Shown here piece after piece: positions 33,313 through 45,282 of a stretch of DNA of 64,000 bases. The notes beneath the pieces were generated by a model. It was not told where the DNA came from, made no database searches, and saw only the letters and a list, made by a program, of their open reading frames with translations. Source of the DNA: Gonocerus acuteangulatus (Eukaryota > Arthropoda > Insecta > Hemiptera > Coreidae). Within the stretch, counting starts at the first letter, position 1. Every line of letters begins with the position of its first letter. The stretch is taken from the NCBI GenBank assembly GCA_946811695.1, contig OX328123.1:44325871-44389870 (forward strand), written 5' to 3'. The position numbers and the translations under genes are program-made.

Positions 33313-34484
33313 TCAGATAATATATGGTTGTTTGGAATCATCATGCAAATGATTGGGACATTATCGTGTCAACGATATCGCTAATCTTCAGCTCACATGG
33401 CAACTTATCGTTTCAATAAAGTGGCACGCCGATAAACATCGTTTTATACAGGTTATTAAGAAAATTACAATTTCCTTCAAATGAAAATTACCTGAAACTT
33501 AAGTAGTGCTCTTCATTTTTCTTTCCTTTTTTTTTTTTTTTTTTTAATGAACAGAAATTATTACAGCCGCCCATCAGGAAGAATACAAAAAGGCTTTGTG
33601 ATTTTAATACAATGTTTTTTTATCCCCTTCACTAAATGTCATATTTTGTTTACACTCATAAAAGAAAATAATATTGGTCTTTAACCTACTGCCGGGCGCG
33701 CCATTCTGTTTCAATAGACCGGGCGCCTGGCACTGAGTGCCGACTGTCTATAGTCTCCTACAGGTATTATAAAGTTTGGAAGAAGCTACATGAATTTCCC
33801 TCCTAATTAACGAATCTCTGTTCGCCTATTTACTATTTAATTAACGTTTGATAAACAGGAAATATATAAAAACAAAATAGGAATTACAATTCGCATTGAA
33901 ACTAAATATTTAAAACAAATGTTACTGTTAAAAAAAAAAACTTTTAATTTATTAATACATAATCGCAGTAGTATTTTGACTAAACATAATGAAATAACAT
34001 ATTATCAGAGAAGTGAAATTTATTTTATGAATAGCAACAAAAACAGAACATTCTGACGTGAAAAAAAACGTTTAATAGATATTCTCAGTTTTCTTCTTCG
34101 TTCTCACTTTGATTGGTATCCACTTGGTCAAGGCAGTTTCTGTAAACTGTTTTTTGAGGTCGTGTTTGAAACATTTTTTTGCACTTGACAGTAGAGTTCA
34201 CAACAGGAGACATCTAGTCCTCCTTTACAGAAGCAGACTCAAATATATAAAATAATATGTAATAATTGAGATAATAATAATATCATCCATGTAATAATGG
34301 AGACACGAACCATACAATTTTTAAAAAATGAAATTTCCTCCTCAAACTAAATAATATCAAATTTACAAGAACATAATCTAAAGATTATAATTTATTAAAA
34401 AAAATAATGCAAAATCATACAGATAATTGGATTTAAAATGGCTTATAGCCGAAACGTTTCCACAAAAAAAATTTAATATAAAGT
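33313..34484. other. non-coding; possible piggyBac-type scrap
   Basis: TTAACCTACTGCCGGGCGCG at 33680 resembles a piggyBac-type terminus, and 34072-34215 (minus) reads a short Cys/Lys-rich ORF ending in DTNQSENEEEN. Neither is strong enough for a call. Confidence 0.25.
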
Positions 34485-34526
34485 ACAAAATAATTGAAGA
34501 CTGAATAAGCTGTTACCAACTACCTT

Positions 34527-34592
<66 letters not shown>
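34485..34592. repeat. copy of the AACAGCTTATTCAGTCTTCA repeat with (TA)n tail
   Basis: AATTGAAGACTGAATAAGCT and GTTACCAACTACCT match the right arm at 8125-8168, followed by about 60 bp of (TA)n. Confidence 0.75.
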
Positions 34593-34595
<3 letters not shown>

Positions 34596-34624
34596 TTGAA
34601 CCATCTATATTTTCGTGATCTATG

Positions 34625-34799
34625 GGGTCTGAAACGAGAAAGTTTCTAGTCGGCACTTCCGGATAACGCCGTGAGGTCAACCTCATAAGCGGGTTCTCCC
34701 TATGGAGGTAGGGAGGAACCGCGCTAAAAACAAGGCGTTAGCCACAGGAGAGACCCCGCCACACATTATTTAAACAAACTAAGGAAATATTATGGTGGA

Positions 34800-34859
<60 letters not shown>

Positions 34860-34860
34860 T
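34625..34860. repeat. SINE-like remnant followed by GA microsatellite
   Basis: CCGGATAACGCCGTGAGGTC and GGGAGGAACCGCGCTAAA (34660-34735) resemble 11595-11665, and a minus-strand GTCTCTCCTGTGGCTAACGC is a SINE head scrap. (GA)n spans about 34797-34855. Confidence 0.5.
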
Positions 34861-36595
34861 TAGAAAGAGAGAGAGGGAGTGAGAGAAAAATCTCAATCAC
34901 CAACAATAGTTCGGTGTGCTAAATCATTTCTGCTACGAGACAATTAAACAGAAAACAAATGCAATGAAAATATCAAATATAACCCAACAATTTGAGTAAA
35001 CGTTCATTCCGTATTAGAGTGGCCTGCCTACTTCATTATTAAATTCTCATATTCCAAAATAATGTTATGCTGGTTTTTCAAAGTTCGCACGATTATTTTC
35101 CATTAGTTTATAAAAGGTATGATATTTTTCAGGATTTAGCTTTATATTGTCGCTGCTTTAGAATGTATTTAATCACATAACTTCCTTGTGGGTATCAACT
35201 TAGATCATACAAATGGAAGGGCTTAACTACTTTTCTTCTCTATGGATATAGAGAAAGCTGTCAGTATAATGATAAAATCTCTTCTGCCTCCCCTGAGTAA
35301 ATCCTTCTCATCCCTGAGCGGAAATAATTACAAGTAAACCCACATCTTGTCCTACCCTACAAAAAAAACAATCAACCACTCCTGCTCATCAAAACCAGAT
35401 ACACCTCCTCAAAATTCCATAACCATTTCCCTACCACTTGTTCCCATAAATTTGGTAAACTTCCCTATAGTTCCTCCTCCCTCTACATCCCAAGAGTTTT
35501 TTAATTTATTTTATTTATGTAGTTGTAAGCATATTAGTTGCATAGGCAATTGCAAAATAATATGACGTTATCGTATCTCTCTTAAAATCGCTGTACCCTT
35601 AAATCATCGAACCCCAGTACCTCAAATGGAATTTGAAATAAATATGATCTCACATAAATAAACATATCTATTTATTTCAAAAAATTAATCTGTAAACTTA
35701 TTTTAAATAGATGAGCACACAATATTAAAAAAATGAATTCGATAAAAATAGTAAGATAAAAGCGTTTTTCTTAGAATCCACATTTCATTAGAGAGATCCA
35801 AAAATACCAGGAAAATATTTTTCATCTAGAATATTTAATTTATAAAACTATTCCACTCTGCGTAAGAGTATTTTCGTTATTATTACGGTCTTCTCCAACG
35901 ATAGGTTTTAAAATAATTAAACGTGATTTTAATATCCACATTTTATATAATATATTATTAAGTAAGAACATTTTTATTATAACTATAAACGTAGTAGATA
36001 CCTGAACTTGTAATACTCCTTAAGATGGAAGCTTTTTGAAAATTCCCCTGATTCAAGAGGAGGTAGAGGTAATAGTGCGTCGATCAAGGGAAATAGAGCG
36101 AATTAAACATTCCAGCGAGGAAGGAATTTTTACATCAGATTGAACGAATCGTTCAGGAAGGCCTTGAAAGATAACTCTTGTCATCTCTTTCAAGCTACAT
36201 TTTCTCTCTCGCTAAATTTGGAAAAATCAATGTCAACTCAGATCAATCACTTTTTTTTAATCACAATACCTTTCCACCCGAACAAATGAATAAACATCAT
36301 TTTATAGCTTATTCATGATTTTTTGTTTCAGTAAGTTATTATTATTTATATATTGGTGCAACTTTACAAGGGTGATATGCTATTACAATTCACAATAACT
36401 GTCATAAACAGTTAAAAGTAAAATGTACAATTACGCTAAGGCGGTGAAAAACTAGATAAATGTCTTTAGAAATCATACATAAATTAAGTGAATGCATGAA
36501 GTGGTTTTATTATGAAAATTGAGGGCTACAAAAAAAACTGTTAAAATGAAAGCTTAATATCTTACTTTATAAAATCAACTTAACGTCTTGTTATG

Positions 36596-36596
<1 letters not shown>
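34861..36596. other. non-coding AT-rich stretch
   Basis: No coding or structured signal; ORF 35347-35565 is low-complexity Pro/Ser. Confidence 0.4.

Positions 36597-36653
<57 letters not shown>
36597..36653. repeat. (TA)n microsatellite
   Basis: Uninterrupted TA repeat followed by GGGTAAATCTACCAGTAGTGG. Confidence 0.9.
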
Positions 36654-36659
<6 letters not shown>

Positions 36660-38010
36660 AATCTACCAGTAGTGGACACTGTTCCAAAAGTGGACACAGA
36701 CGTGTAAATTGAAAAAATAAGACTTTCAGCCTTTGAATCAACTTCAAAATAACACTGTATGTAGCTCACAGACTCTGTTGGTGAATTATTGATCGACCAC
36801 TAGATCAAAACAACATGGATTTCCCTTATTTTTTATTTTACATGAACATTCTAGTCATCAAGGTGTTTGTCATTGTACACTAGTCTCAATCGACGTTTCG
36901 GACAACTATACAGACTACTAAATCGAACATCCCACTTAACCGTACAGAACAAACTAACTGTCTACAACTCATTATTAAAACCTATATGGACTTACGGAAT
37001 AGAACTCTGGGGGACAGCCAAGCATTCCAACATCCACCGAATCCAAACATTTCAATCCAAAATCCTACGTACCATAGTTAATGCTCCTTATTACGTTTCG
37101 AATCGCACCCTCCATAATGACCTAAATATTCCTTTTGTCCAAGATATAATCCCTAGCCGCTTCTCATCATTCCATAGTAAATTGATCAATCATCCTAATC
37201 CTATTGCCCAATCCTTATCCAGCATCAATCATCCTTCCTCTCCACCAAGACGTCTTAATAGGAAGTGGCCCCGGGATCTGCTTAGGTAGTGAAGTGTCGT
37301 GCAGTGACCAACAATCAGAACTAATGTAATTATAAGAGTGATATCGATGGATATTTTCTCTCCTCATGAAATCACAGGCCACGTCTTACCCGTCTCCAAT
37401 CCTCCCTGCTAGTCGCAGGGTGTGGTTGGATGATGTACGGTGACTCCAGGTCATCCTAGAATCCTTCCTAAGGAAGGTATTCGGTTGACAACTGGTGGCA
37501 CCTGAGGCGTGGTCAAGCTACCTATATCAAATTACAAAATACACATAATTGTAGAATGTAATACTTCTGTAAATAAAAAAAAAAGAAAAAAAAAAAAAAA
37601 AAAAAAAAAAAAAGAAAAAAAAGTACACTAGTCACTTTCGCTAAGAAGATAAATACAAGTTTTTAAATTTGTATAATTTATTTATTTAATGTGTGCAAGC
37701 ATTATCCAATGAACCTAACTGCGTAGATTAGTCTTTTGATGTAAAATATTTAATATTTTTCATCACATATTTCATAATGAGTCGTTCATTGGTAAAGTTA
37801 CCTGTCCACTATTGAAAATTCTCATATTTTTAATACTGGACACTACCCGTCCACAACTTGTGATGGGGCGAAATTTTCTTTTCATCATGGAAACAGTCTG
37901 AATTTACTAGAAATCCTTAACTACTAACAATGTCTTGATTCTGGGTTTGTCAGACTACTAAATCTAATAGTGGACACCACGTCTCCACTACTAACACAAA
38001 TTGTGTCCAC
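36654..38010. repeat. region with recurrent GTGGACAC motifs
   Basis: AGTGGACAC or its complement GTCCACTA occurs at about 36671, 36690, 37803, 37971 and 37998, on both sides of the LINE insertion at 36886-37622. This suggests an older element with repeated sub-terminal motifs, split by the LINE. No matching right terminus to GGGTAAATCTACCAGTAGTGG was found. Confidence 0.35.
36886..37622 (+). mobile_element. 5'-truncated Jockey-type LINE fragment
   Basis: Bounded by a perfect 11-bp target duplication GTACACTAGTC (36875-36885, 37623-37633). The ORF to 37289 reads LNRRFGQLYRLLNRTSHL, LLKPIWTYGIELWGTA, IQTFQSKILRTIVNAPYYVS, SRFSSFHSKLINHPNPIA, the thumb and C-terminal part of a Jockey ORF2. The 3' UTR (with TGACAACTGGTGG and TGTAAATAA) ends in an A-rich tail. 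The coding part is open, so the insertion is recent. Same family as the scrap at 18215-18405. Confidence 0.9.
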
Positions 38011-38447
38011 TACTAAAACAAAATATTGTTTATAAGGGAAGGCCTTATCAATTTCTTGAACAAAGTGTAATTAAGGGAAGGTGGGTGGAGGTGTGTATGT
38101 CTAACATATGAGCAATGGGTTATAGCCCGTCGGCCCGTGTACATTTCATGCAACGATTTTTAAGATTCTTCATTTTTTCACTATTGACTGCACCCGTCTT
38201 AACTATGTTTAATTATTTATTTTAATTTTTATTTTTCTTCTTTTATCCATAGCCATCTTAAGTGGTATCCATAACTTGCAAAATGTATATTTTTATTTTA
38301 TGAAATTAAGTTATGTATATAGGTATGCACTCTGGCTGATGGACAATGTCCAAGCCTAAGTAAATTGTTTTATTATTCTCTTTTTATATTTGTATATATA
38401 TATGTATGTATGAAATAATAAATTTACATTCATTCATTCATTCATTC
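38011..38447. other. possible LINE 3' end with (CATT)n tail
   Basis: The stretch ends AATAATAAATTTACATTCAT followed by CATT repeats to 38447, a style of tail seen in some non-LTR elements. No coding sequence identifies it. Confidence 0.35.
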
Positions 38448-38691
38448 AAATGGTTCTAAAATATTAACAAGAATTTCATTTTCATTTAGATTCTTAACTA
38501 AACACACACATTTATAGTTCCTCTAAATTGCCATGAATTGAACACAAAATGTAATCTCCTTCTTTTATATTATTGGCATCTTATGTCTTTGGCTCCATGG
38601 CTCCTTTGTTTGTGTGAATGGTCCATTTCTTCACATCTACCAGTAGAGGTCCCCACGTTTTCATCTAATTCCATATGTTCATCCATAGCCG

Positions 38692-38870
38692 TTTTTTTTT
38701 TACGGCGCATCGACATAAATCTTGGCCATTAGCGCCGACGTCCAGGGTGCAGCCAGGAATTTTCTCAGCGAGCCCTGAGATGAGAAGATTTCTGGCGCCG
38801 GTGGGGATCGAACCCACCATCTCCCACTTATGAATCTAGCGCGCTAGCCACTAGACCACGGGAGACCCCC
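38692..38870 (-). mobile_element. tRNA-derived SINE in left arm
   Basis: Same sequence and position in the arm as 43693-43871, reverse orientation, so it inserted before the inverted duplication. A C-run at 38865-38877 differs in length from the G-run of the other arm. Confidence 0.85.
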
Positions 38871-40145
38871 CCCCCCCAAAGCCGTATTATAATCAGGTTT
38901 AACGTTGCTATTAACTCTGTCAAGTTCAACGTTGACAGTATATTCCAGAATCTCTCCTTTATCTTTTTCTTCTTTCTCCACGCCTGAATTAATTTCATCC
39001 AAATATATTTTCTTCGCCCAATCCCAAACAGCAATCATCACTTTCGCTCTTCTTTCTGCTGTTGTGGCTCGAGCTTTTTTAATTATTTTTTTCCTAATTT
39101 TGACGCCACTCGTATGATGTTTATACTGATGTAGAGAACACATTTCTTGTTCTAGTGGACACTTTTCCAGGTGTCACTCTACATAAATTGCCGCTTGAAT
39201 GGATTTGGCATAGGTGAAAATTTTGAGCAGAAAAGATGATTGTTAATGTCATCAGCTGTTGCTTGAGACAAAAATTTAGTGTTTCCGGCATCATAATGAG
39301 CTGTGTCCAACCTTTTGCTGTCTGGAGGATAAAAATATAGTATTGAATCACAGGTTCTGTCAGCCTTATCCTCTCGACTTCTTGTGAGGCCTCAATGCCA
39401 AGCCACTGTCAGCCTCATCAGATTCGTTGGCGTGTGGAATCTCTCTCACAGTTTCCGTTACCTCGGTTTTAATATGCCTCCACACCTGATAGAGATATTT
39501 GTTATAAGATTTTGCACAATGTTATCAAACGTTTGATATATTTTCACTGGCTAGCCGGGGTACTCCACATTTCTTAACAGCTGATGACAGAACCATTCCT
39601 CCCTTCACATCAGCAGCTGCTTACATCAACCGTTATTTCTCGTTTCTCCAAATTTCTTAGCACTTGAAGCCATCTTGGGAATCTCTGACAATAGAATGTA
39701 ATTTAAAAGCCCGTCGGCACGTGTACATTTCATTGATACATTCATTCATACATTTCAGCTGGGGGTCTATACTTGGCAAAGATACGAAATTCTGAAACCA
39801 TTTTAAGATCGCTGAAATTTTGGTGGTTACTTGTATTTGTAGTGAGATTAACGAAAAACATTGTCAGCTGCTCATATCTTGGTGGAAAACTTGTCAGCTA
39901 GGGGGGGGGGGTATAAGCGCTTAGCGCATGGCGCGCGCTCCGCTTTATACCGCCAGCTGACAACTTTTCCACCCACATATAAGCAGCTGACAATTTGTTT
40001 CGTCAATCTTATTACGAATACTACCTACTAACAAAATTTCAGGAATCTTAATATAGTTTTTGACTATTTAATAGCAAAAGCATGCTTATAGCGAATACAA
40101 CTTCTGAATATATTGATTGTAAATGAATATTTTTATTATCAACGT

Positions 40146-40980
40146 CAACTGCGTGGATAATGACTTAGGGCAGCATTTTTGGATATATTTTTTGGTTTAT
40201 TTTAAATTATAAACTAAATTATATGGGTATTTGTTTTTAAAATCTACTTTACAGTACATTTATACTCGATATTATGCGTATAGCCATCAGGGATCAAGCA
40301 TACAGGCTGCTAGGATTGCTAAAACGTGACGAAGCTCTAGACCCCTCAAGGATTGTTTAACTATAGTGTGTATAGAGTGTCTGACACAGCAGACATACAG
40401 ACAAACAGACAACAGAAGATAAATTACGGCTAGTAGTGGTAAGTTGGTAATTCGGGTCCAGAATAAACCCCCCTCCTAATAAACTGATTTAGTTTATTTT
40501 TACAACATATTTTTCTATTAACATTTCCAAAAAAGGATACCGAGTTTCCTCCGACTGACTTTGGGTCCGGAGTAAACCCATCCTCCAGATGAACCAATTT
40601 TGCTGGTTAATGAACTCGTTAAACAATTTGATAAGGGAATAGTACGTGACGAAAAAATACCTCTGGTGTGTATCGTATTAACGATAGTTCATGAAATTTT
40701 CGACGTGATTCTTTACATTGGCATAACTTTTTTATTTATGTACCGATTCAGATGAAACAAACACTAAATGTTAAGTGAAGCTTACCACAATATATTAGTG
40801 ATTACTGCAACTAAATCGGATAAGCCGTTTCTGAGATTAGCGCGCACAGACAAACAGATAAACAGACAAGCAGGCAAAATGTCTAAAAATCATTGTTTTG
40901 GGTACTATTGCATTGATAAAGGCCCCCAATAGTATTTTTCCCCACATATCTTCCATTTACAGACAGCGATCCGTTAGAAT
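40146..40980. repeat. segment present only in the left arm
   Basis: About 835 bp interrupts the arm pairing. GACAAACAGACAACAGA (40398) and GACAAACAGATAAACAGACA (40849) are repeated inside. It could be an insertion in this arm or a deletion in the other. No ORF recognised. Confidence 0.6.
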
Positions 40981-41348
40981 TGTATTATGTGTATAGATTT
41001 GTATTAAGGTATGATGAAAACATATATTATTTATTTGTATAAAATACTATACAAATTATTATATAATTTATTTATAATAGTAATAGTTTACTAATAAAAC
41101 TTTGTAATAAAAAGAAAGTCAATCGTCTTCTGATTCTGACTCGTCTTCACCTTCAAAATCATTACTTTCGATATTTGTAGTGTTTGTGAGGTCATCCTGC
41201 TGTCTCTCATGTGAAAATACTAATTATTGGTATTGAAAACATTAGTAAAGCAAAGAAAATGAATAATTTTAATATCTTCAGTTAATTACTGATCTCGAAC
41301 AATCATTTCAACTACTGGAGGTAATTGTTCGCCATCGTACCATTTACA

Positions 41349-41604
41349 TATCGTCGATACAAATACAAACTAACGAATATGAAAAAATGCATCTTTCATT
41401 GTCCATCTTTAATAATTTCTGCTGGACTTATTTACGGCAAATTCTTCAATCTGGTTTCACTCTATTAAAGGGAAAGTATTCCACTAACATAAGGTCAAAT
41501 CTGTTGAATATTTGACAGTCCAAAAAAAAGTTATGTATAAATACTTTTCCATTCTGAAAAGTGGTGATTTTCATATTCGTTAGTTTGCTTTTGTATCGAC
41601 GATA
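41349..41604. mobile_element. MITE, TATCGTCGATAC family, copy 3
   Basis: Ends TATCGTCGATACAAATACAA and TTGCTTTTGTATCGACGATA with flanking TA. The best preserved copy (256 bp). It sits exactly at the inner border of the left arm. Confidence 0.85.
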
Positions 41605-42028
41605 TGTACATTTTATTCATATTATTATTAGATGTTAAAATTTGGATGAAAATGGGAACGTGAACAAACCAAACTATTTAGATATTAATAAGTTAATTAT
41701 TAACACTAGGCGGACACTGTACGTGTGATTTTCACGCATTCACAGGCGAAAATTTTTTATGTGCTATGTATGGTTTTAAAGCCACTGTTAGTGATGCCCG
41801 TGTCGCCAATTTTATGAAAATCTGTAAGTTAACAGAAGACGCCACAGAATTTAATCTACCCGCCAAAAATTTCGATGTTTCTATTTTTCAATCGTCAAAA
41901 TCTTCGTTCCTACAAAACATTTTAAAGACAATATACATCAGTAAAATTTGGAGCAACCCCTACGAACAAGAACCTTCAAGTTTAACTCCTCTGGATTACG
42001 GATTGGATATTGAAGATAATATATAAAC
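41351..42028. other. unique loop between the two arms
   Basis: Starts with most of MITE copy 3 (41349-41604). 41766-42026 is an open frame (MYGFKATVSDARVANFMKIC ... LDYGLDIEDNI) that may be a coding remnant; just beyond it both arms encode a KW(F/Y)DGEQ(F/L)xPVV(D/E)xIVRDQ segment and, about 130 bp on, an acidic C-terminus ending in END or EDD and a stop. These could be exons of one decayed, probably transposase-like gene, which I do not recognise. Confidence 0.45.
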
Positions 42029-43425
42029 CTGTAAATGGTTTGATGGCGAACAATTCCGTCCAGTAGTTGATATAATTGTTCGAGATCAGCAATTCACTGA
42101 AGATATTAAAATTATTTATTTTCTATGCTTTATTAATATTTAATCACTTTTTGAATAACAATAATTAGTATTTTCATATGAAAGACAGCAAGAAGAGGAT
42201 GACCGCACAATTACTGCGGATACGTACATTGATCACTCTCAAGGTGAAGAGTCAGAAACAGAAAACGATTGACTTTCTTTTTATTACAAAGTGTTATTAG
42301 TATACTATTATTATTATTATTATTAATAAATTGTATAACACGTTTTATTAACAATAACAGCATTTTATACAAATAAATAATATATTTTTTCATCATACCT
42401 TAATGCAAATACATAATATGTTTAACGTTGATAATAAAAATATTCATTTACAATCAATATATTCAGAAGTTGTAATTGCTGTAAGCATGCTTTCGCTATT
42501 AAATAGTCAAAAACTATATTAAGATTCCTGAAATTTTGTTAGTAGGTAGTATTCGTAATAAGATTGACGAAACAAATTGTCAGCTGCTTATATGTGGGTG
42601 GAAAAGTTGTCAGCTGGCGGTATAAAGCGGAGCGCGCGCCATGCGCTAAGCGCTTATACCCCCCCCCCCAGCTGACAAGTTTTCCACCAAGATATGAGCA
42701 GCTGACAATGTTTTTCGTTAATCTCACTACAAATACAAGTAACCACCAAAATTTCAGCGATCTTAAAATGGTTTCAGAATTTCGTATCTTTGCCAAGTTT
42801 AGACCCCCAGCTGAAATGTATGAATGAATGTATCAATGAAATGTACACGTGCCGACGGGCTTTTAAATTACATTCTATTGTCAGAGATTCCCAAGATGGC
42901 TTCAAGTGCTAAGAAATTTGGAGAAACGAGAAATAACGGTTGATGTAAGCAGCTGCTGATGTGAAGGGAGGAATGGCTCTGTCATCAGCTGTTAAGAAAT
43001 GTGGAGTACCCCGGCTAGCCAGTGAAAATATATCAAACGTTTGATAACATTGTGCAAAATCTTATAACAAATATCTCTATCAGGTGTGGAGGCATATTAA
43101 AACCGAGGTAACGGAAACTGTGAGAGAGATTCCACACGCCAACGAATCTGATGAGGCTGACAGTGGCTTGGCATTGAGGCCTCACAAGAAGTCGAGAGGA
43201 TAAGGCTGACAGAACCTGTGATTCAATACTATATTTTTATCCTCCAGACAGCAAAAGGTTGGACACAGCTCATTATGATGCCGGAAACACTAAATTTTTG
43301 TCTCAAGCAACAGCTGATGACATTAACAATCATCTTTTCTGCTCAAAATTTTCACCTATGCCAAATCCATTCAAGCGGCAATTTATGTAGAGTGACACCT
43401 GGAAAAGTGTCCACTAGAACAAGAA

Positions 43426-43990
43426 ATGTGTTCTCTACATCAGTATAAACATCATACGAGTGGCGTCAAAATTAGGAAAAAAATAATTAAAAAAGCTCGA
43501 GCCACAACAGCAGAAAGAAGAGCGAAAGTGATGATTGCTGTTTGGGATTGGGCGAAGAAAATATATTTGGATGAAATTAATTCAGGCGTGGAGAAAGAAG
43601 AAAAAGATAAAGGAGAGATTCTGGAATATACTGTCAACGTTGAACTTGACAGAGTTAATAGCAACGTTAAACCTGATTATAATACGGCTTTTGGGGGTCT
43701 CCCGTGGTCTAGTGGCTAGCGCGCTAGATTCATAAGCGGGAGATGGTGGGTTCGATCCCCACCGGCGCCAGAAATTTTCTCATCTCAGGGCTCGCTGAGA
43801 AAATTCCTGGCTGCACCCTGGACGTCGGCGCTAATGGCCAAGATTTATGTCGATGCGCCGTAAAAAAAAAACGGCTATGGATGAACATATGGAATTAGAT
43901 GAAAACGTGGGGACCTCTACTTGTAGATGCGAAGAAATGGACCATTCACACAAACAAAGGAGCCATGGAGCCAAAGACATAAGATGCCAA
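43426..43990 (+). pseudogene. coding remnant interrupted by a SINE
   Basis: Basic, helix-rich frame up to 43680, SINE at 43693-43871, then an acidic Cys-containing frame to about 43990. Beyond it GDYILCSIHGNLEEL and VCLVKNLNENEILVNILEPF appear in other frames and resemble the C-terminal region of a repetitive insect protein family with a GD(F/Y)(V/I)LV motif. Several frameshifts. Function not recognised. Confidence 0.4.
43693..43871 (+). mobile_element. tRNA-derived SINE in right arm
   Basis: The head has A-box TGGTCTAGTGGC and B-box GGTTCGATCCC, the body CTCATCTCAGGGCTCGCTGA and ATGTCGATGCGCCGT, then an A10 tail. ACGGCT at 43684-43689 and 43871-43876 is a likely target duplication. The best-preserved copy of the family. 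Confidence 0.88.
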
Positions 43991-44115
43991 TAACATAAAA
44001 GAAGGAGATTACATTTTGTGTTCAATTCATGGCAATTTAGAGGAACTATAAATGTGTGTGTTTAGTTAAGAATCTAAATGAAAATGAAATTCTTGTTAAT
44101 ATTTTAGAACCATTT

Positions 44116-44907
44116 AACAGAACAAGAAGTGATTTTGCGTTAAATCTATATATATAAAAATCACGTGTCTGCCTGTTTGTCTGTATGTCTGTTTGTTCCT
44201 TATACAAATCCACACCGTTTGACTGATATTGACCAAACTTCGCACATAGGTACGTCTTGATCCGGTAAATCTCGTAGGTTAGCTCAAAATCTTCTAGGAT
44301 TCACAGTTTGGAAGTTACGAGGTCGAAACTGTCAAATACAGAAGAGTTTATAGTCAGAAATCGGCATTTTTCTTCCAGTGTTGCCCCTTCTTCTAAGAAG
44401 AAGGGCAATACAAAACTTTTTTTTTTGCGAAAAGTTTTTCTTTTGCAAAATAACTTTTTAGTTTTAACCTTTGTTTGTTTATCTAAATAATATGTTTATA
44501 TTCTCAGAGTTTGGACAAGATCAATTTTCATAATATCAGATCAATTTTCTTCATATCAAATCAATTTTAATTTGATTGCCTAGAGCAACACTGGGCTCTA
44601 ACCAGAATATGGAGTAATATCATAAAAATTTTCTGTGTTTATCTAATCATAATTTGGAGTAATATCATATAATTAAGTATTCATGTTTCTATTCAGAAGT
44701 TTAATAATTTCAATACTTTTGTTGAAAGGTAGTTTTTTATCTCTTTAGTAAAGAAGGAAGGTTGCAATGTCGGTTATAATAAAGTAAATGAATATGTTTG
44801 TACTGGTATTTGATGGAGAGGGTTGTAGTATGTGGAAAAACGCTTAACTTTGTTTTTTAAACTGATGAAGTGTGTTTAGAAACTAGAACAATTATGAATA
44901 TATCTCA
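44116..44907. other. non-coding; possible Helitron 5' end
   Basis: TCTATATATATAAAAATCAC followed by GTCTGCCTGTTTGTCTGTAT (44148-44188) resembles the 5' end of insect Helitrons, but no hairpin/CTAG 3' end was located. The rest is AT-rich. Confidence 0.4.
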
Positions 44908-45282
44908 TTGTTTACTAGCAGAAGCTATTGTAGAAAAAAATGTTGGCCAGAAATTGTCTATGCTGCAATTTATTTGAAAAATCGCTTTTTAGGTAACGCC
45001 ATTGAGAATAAAATAACGTATGAAATATTTTTTGGAAAGAAACCGGATGTTTCTAACTTTAATTTATATACTAGTAAAGATTTTGTTACGAAACCAGAAC
45101 CAATAATAACTTCTAAATGGGATAAAATGGTGAATATGTGCATTTCAATCGGTTATAGTGAAGTGGGATATAAAGTACTTTTGAATAATAAAATCATTGC
45201 CGCTAGGCATGTTGATGTTATCCAAGAAAACATAAGCAGTATTGGATTGGCTGAGGGTGAATCTGATAAAGATCAAGTGTGA
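44908..45282 (+). pseudogene. Copia (Ty1/Pseudoviridae) integrase C-terminal fragment
   Basis: The frame reads CWPEIVYAAIYLKNRFLG, NKITYEIFFGKKPDVSNF, KWDKMVNMCISIGYSEVGYK and KIIAARHVDVIQEN, the standard segment linking the integrase to the RT in Copia polyproteins (WAEAVNTAxYLxNR ... YExWFGKKPDLSxL ... GYSExxKGYR). No GAG, protease or RT is found nearby and no LTRs are evident. The usual FG...C segment after NF is replaced by a short sequence, so it carries an internal deletion. A dead fragment in an otherwise open frame. Confidence 0.8.

Larger units (their letters stand above)
38448..41350. repeat. left arm of a 5.7-kb inverted duplication
   Basis: Reverse complement of 42029-44115. The outermost match is AAATGGTTCT (38448) against AGAACCATTT (to 44115). 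38448-40145 pairs almost base for base with 42425-44115. 40146 to about 40980 is present only in this arm. The inner part (about 40983-41350) pairs with 42029-42418 at visibly lower identity. Includes a SINE (38692-38870) and a nested hairpin at about 39815-40050 with repeated CAGCTG motifs. Confidence 0.9.
42029..44115. repeat. right arm of the inverted duplication
   Basis: Mirrors 38448-41350. On the plus strand it carries an open frame (43426-43719) reading KIIKKARATTAERRAKVM, IAVWDWAKKIYLDEINSG and EILEYTVNVELDRVNSN, broken by the SINE, after which TAMDEHMELDENVGTSTCRC continues a coding-like frame. The same ORF is in the left arm. 42578-42720 is a nested inverted repeat with four CAGCTG sites around a GCGCGCGCCATGCGC core and a C-run. 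Confidence 0.9.

Noticed and set aside
33680..34215. piggyBac element
   Set aside because: Only a TTAACC-type start and a short Cys/Lys-rich ORF; no catalytic domain or opposite terminus was found.
38828..39143. Two gene-like ORFs repeated at 43426-43735
   Set aside because: Duplicated by the inverted repeat and interrupted by a SINE; kept as a remnant, not as working genes.
43693..43871. Functional tRNA gene (A and B boxes present)
   Set aside because: The acceptor stem does not pair properly and the head is followed by a SINE body and A tail; the same unit occurs several times.
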